Assembly (NCBI GenBank): GCA_021821045.1
Contig: JAKACW010000032.1
Span: forward strand, 1-45,237
Source of the DNA: Pseudomonadota bacterium
Lineage (GTDB): Bacteria; Pseudomonadota; Gammaproteobacteria; JAADHS01
DNA: 45,237 bases
Direction of reading: 5' to 3'
Below are positions 45,212-45,237 of this stretch, in pieces. The stretch's first letter is position 1, and every line of letters begins with the position of its first letter. The notes under the pieces are model-generated. The model had not been told where the DNA came from. It ran no database searches and saw only the letters and a program-made list of their open reading frames with translations. A program made the position numbers and the translations under genes.

Positions 45212-45237
45212 ATGAAGCTTAAAGCATTGGGAATCGA
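45212..45237 (+). CDS. Start of a further gene (cut by window edge)
   Basis: An ATG at 45212 follows a strong AAGGAGGG ribosome-binding site by 6 bases. The first codons read MKLKALGI. Nothing more can be said; the basic and hydrophobic start could be the beginning of a signal peptide. Confidence 0.6.

Overview
The window looks like chromosomal DNA of a moderately GC-rich gammaproteobacterium. Reasons: a full-length E. coli-type MsrA, GreB, a YjgR/HerA-like ATPase, DUF3025 and DUF6279 proteins, a cluster of REP-type GTGGGAGCG repeats, and many short divergent or convergent housekeeping units. I see no tRNA, rRNA, CRISPR array, insertion sequence, integrase or phage gene. Nothing points to a recent island.

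Left part (1-9.3 kb). A truncated saccharopine-dehydrogenase-like gene is divergent from a DUF1338/HglS-like gene. That gene converges, across a REP cluster, on a YdiJ-type FAD/Fe-S D-2-hydroxyglutarate dehydrogenase. Together they suggest lysine/2-aminoadipate breakdown through 2-oxoadipate and D-2-hydroxyglutarate to 2-oxoglutarate. In the same minus-strand run lie a RimK-like ATP-grasp ligase with an N-terminal extension and a GNAT/C39-like peptidase fusion. An M14 zinc carboxypeptidase is divergent from them. This ligase-acetyltransferase-peptidase-carboxypeptidase set is the least understood group here and resembles a peptide or protein-tail modification system.

Middle part (9.6-32.9 kb). 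This is a mosaic of small units. Signalling and stress genes are greB, a PAS-GGDEF-EAL protein, msrA, and a GAF histidine kinase coupled to an HPt protein whose receiver domain has lost its phosphoacceptor Asp. Envelope and copper genes are a SCO1-type thioredoxin, two tiny membrane proteins, several lipoproteins and a secreted cupredoxin. Other genes are a PhnD-like binding protein, a HIT protein, a periplasmic histidine phosphatase, a secreted SUMF1-domain protein, a YjgR ATPase, groES-groEL with a CIRCE operator and sigma70 promoter, and glgX.

Right part (33-45.2 kb). An EF-hand protein and a Rieske ferredoxin gene are divergent around a near-perfect CRP-type palindrome. A minus-strand run then carries a MOFRL glycerate kinase, a DUF455 ferritin-like protein and a complete four-subunit group 3b [NiFe]-hydrogenase (hyhB-G-S-L), with no maturation genes in view. 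Next come a SleB-like cell-wall hydrolase and a pyridoxamine-phosphate-oxidase-fold protein. Last are an AraC-type regulator and a large lipoprotein gene whose reading frame runs past its own terminator into the neighbour. The window ends in the first codons of another gene.

The hydrogenase would move electrons between H2 and NADP(H). The cupredoxin, SCO protein and Rieske protein fit a respiratory lifestyle with variable oxygen. All functional statements come from reading motifs by eye; no database search was run.
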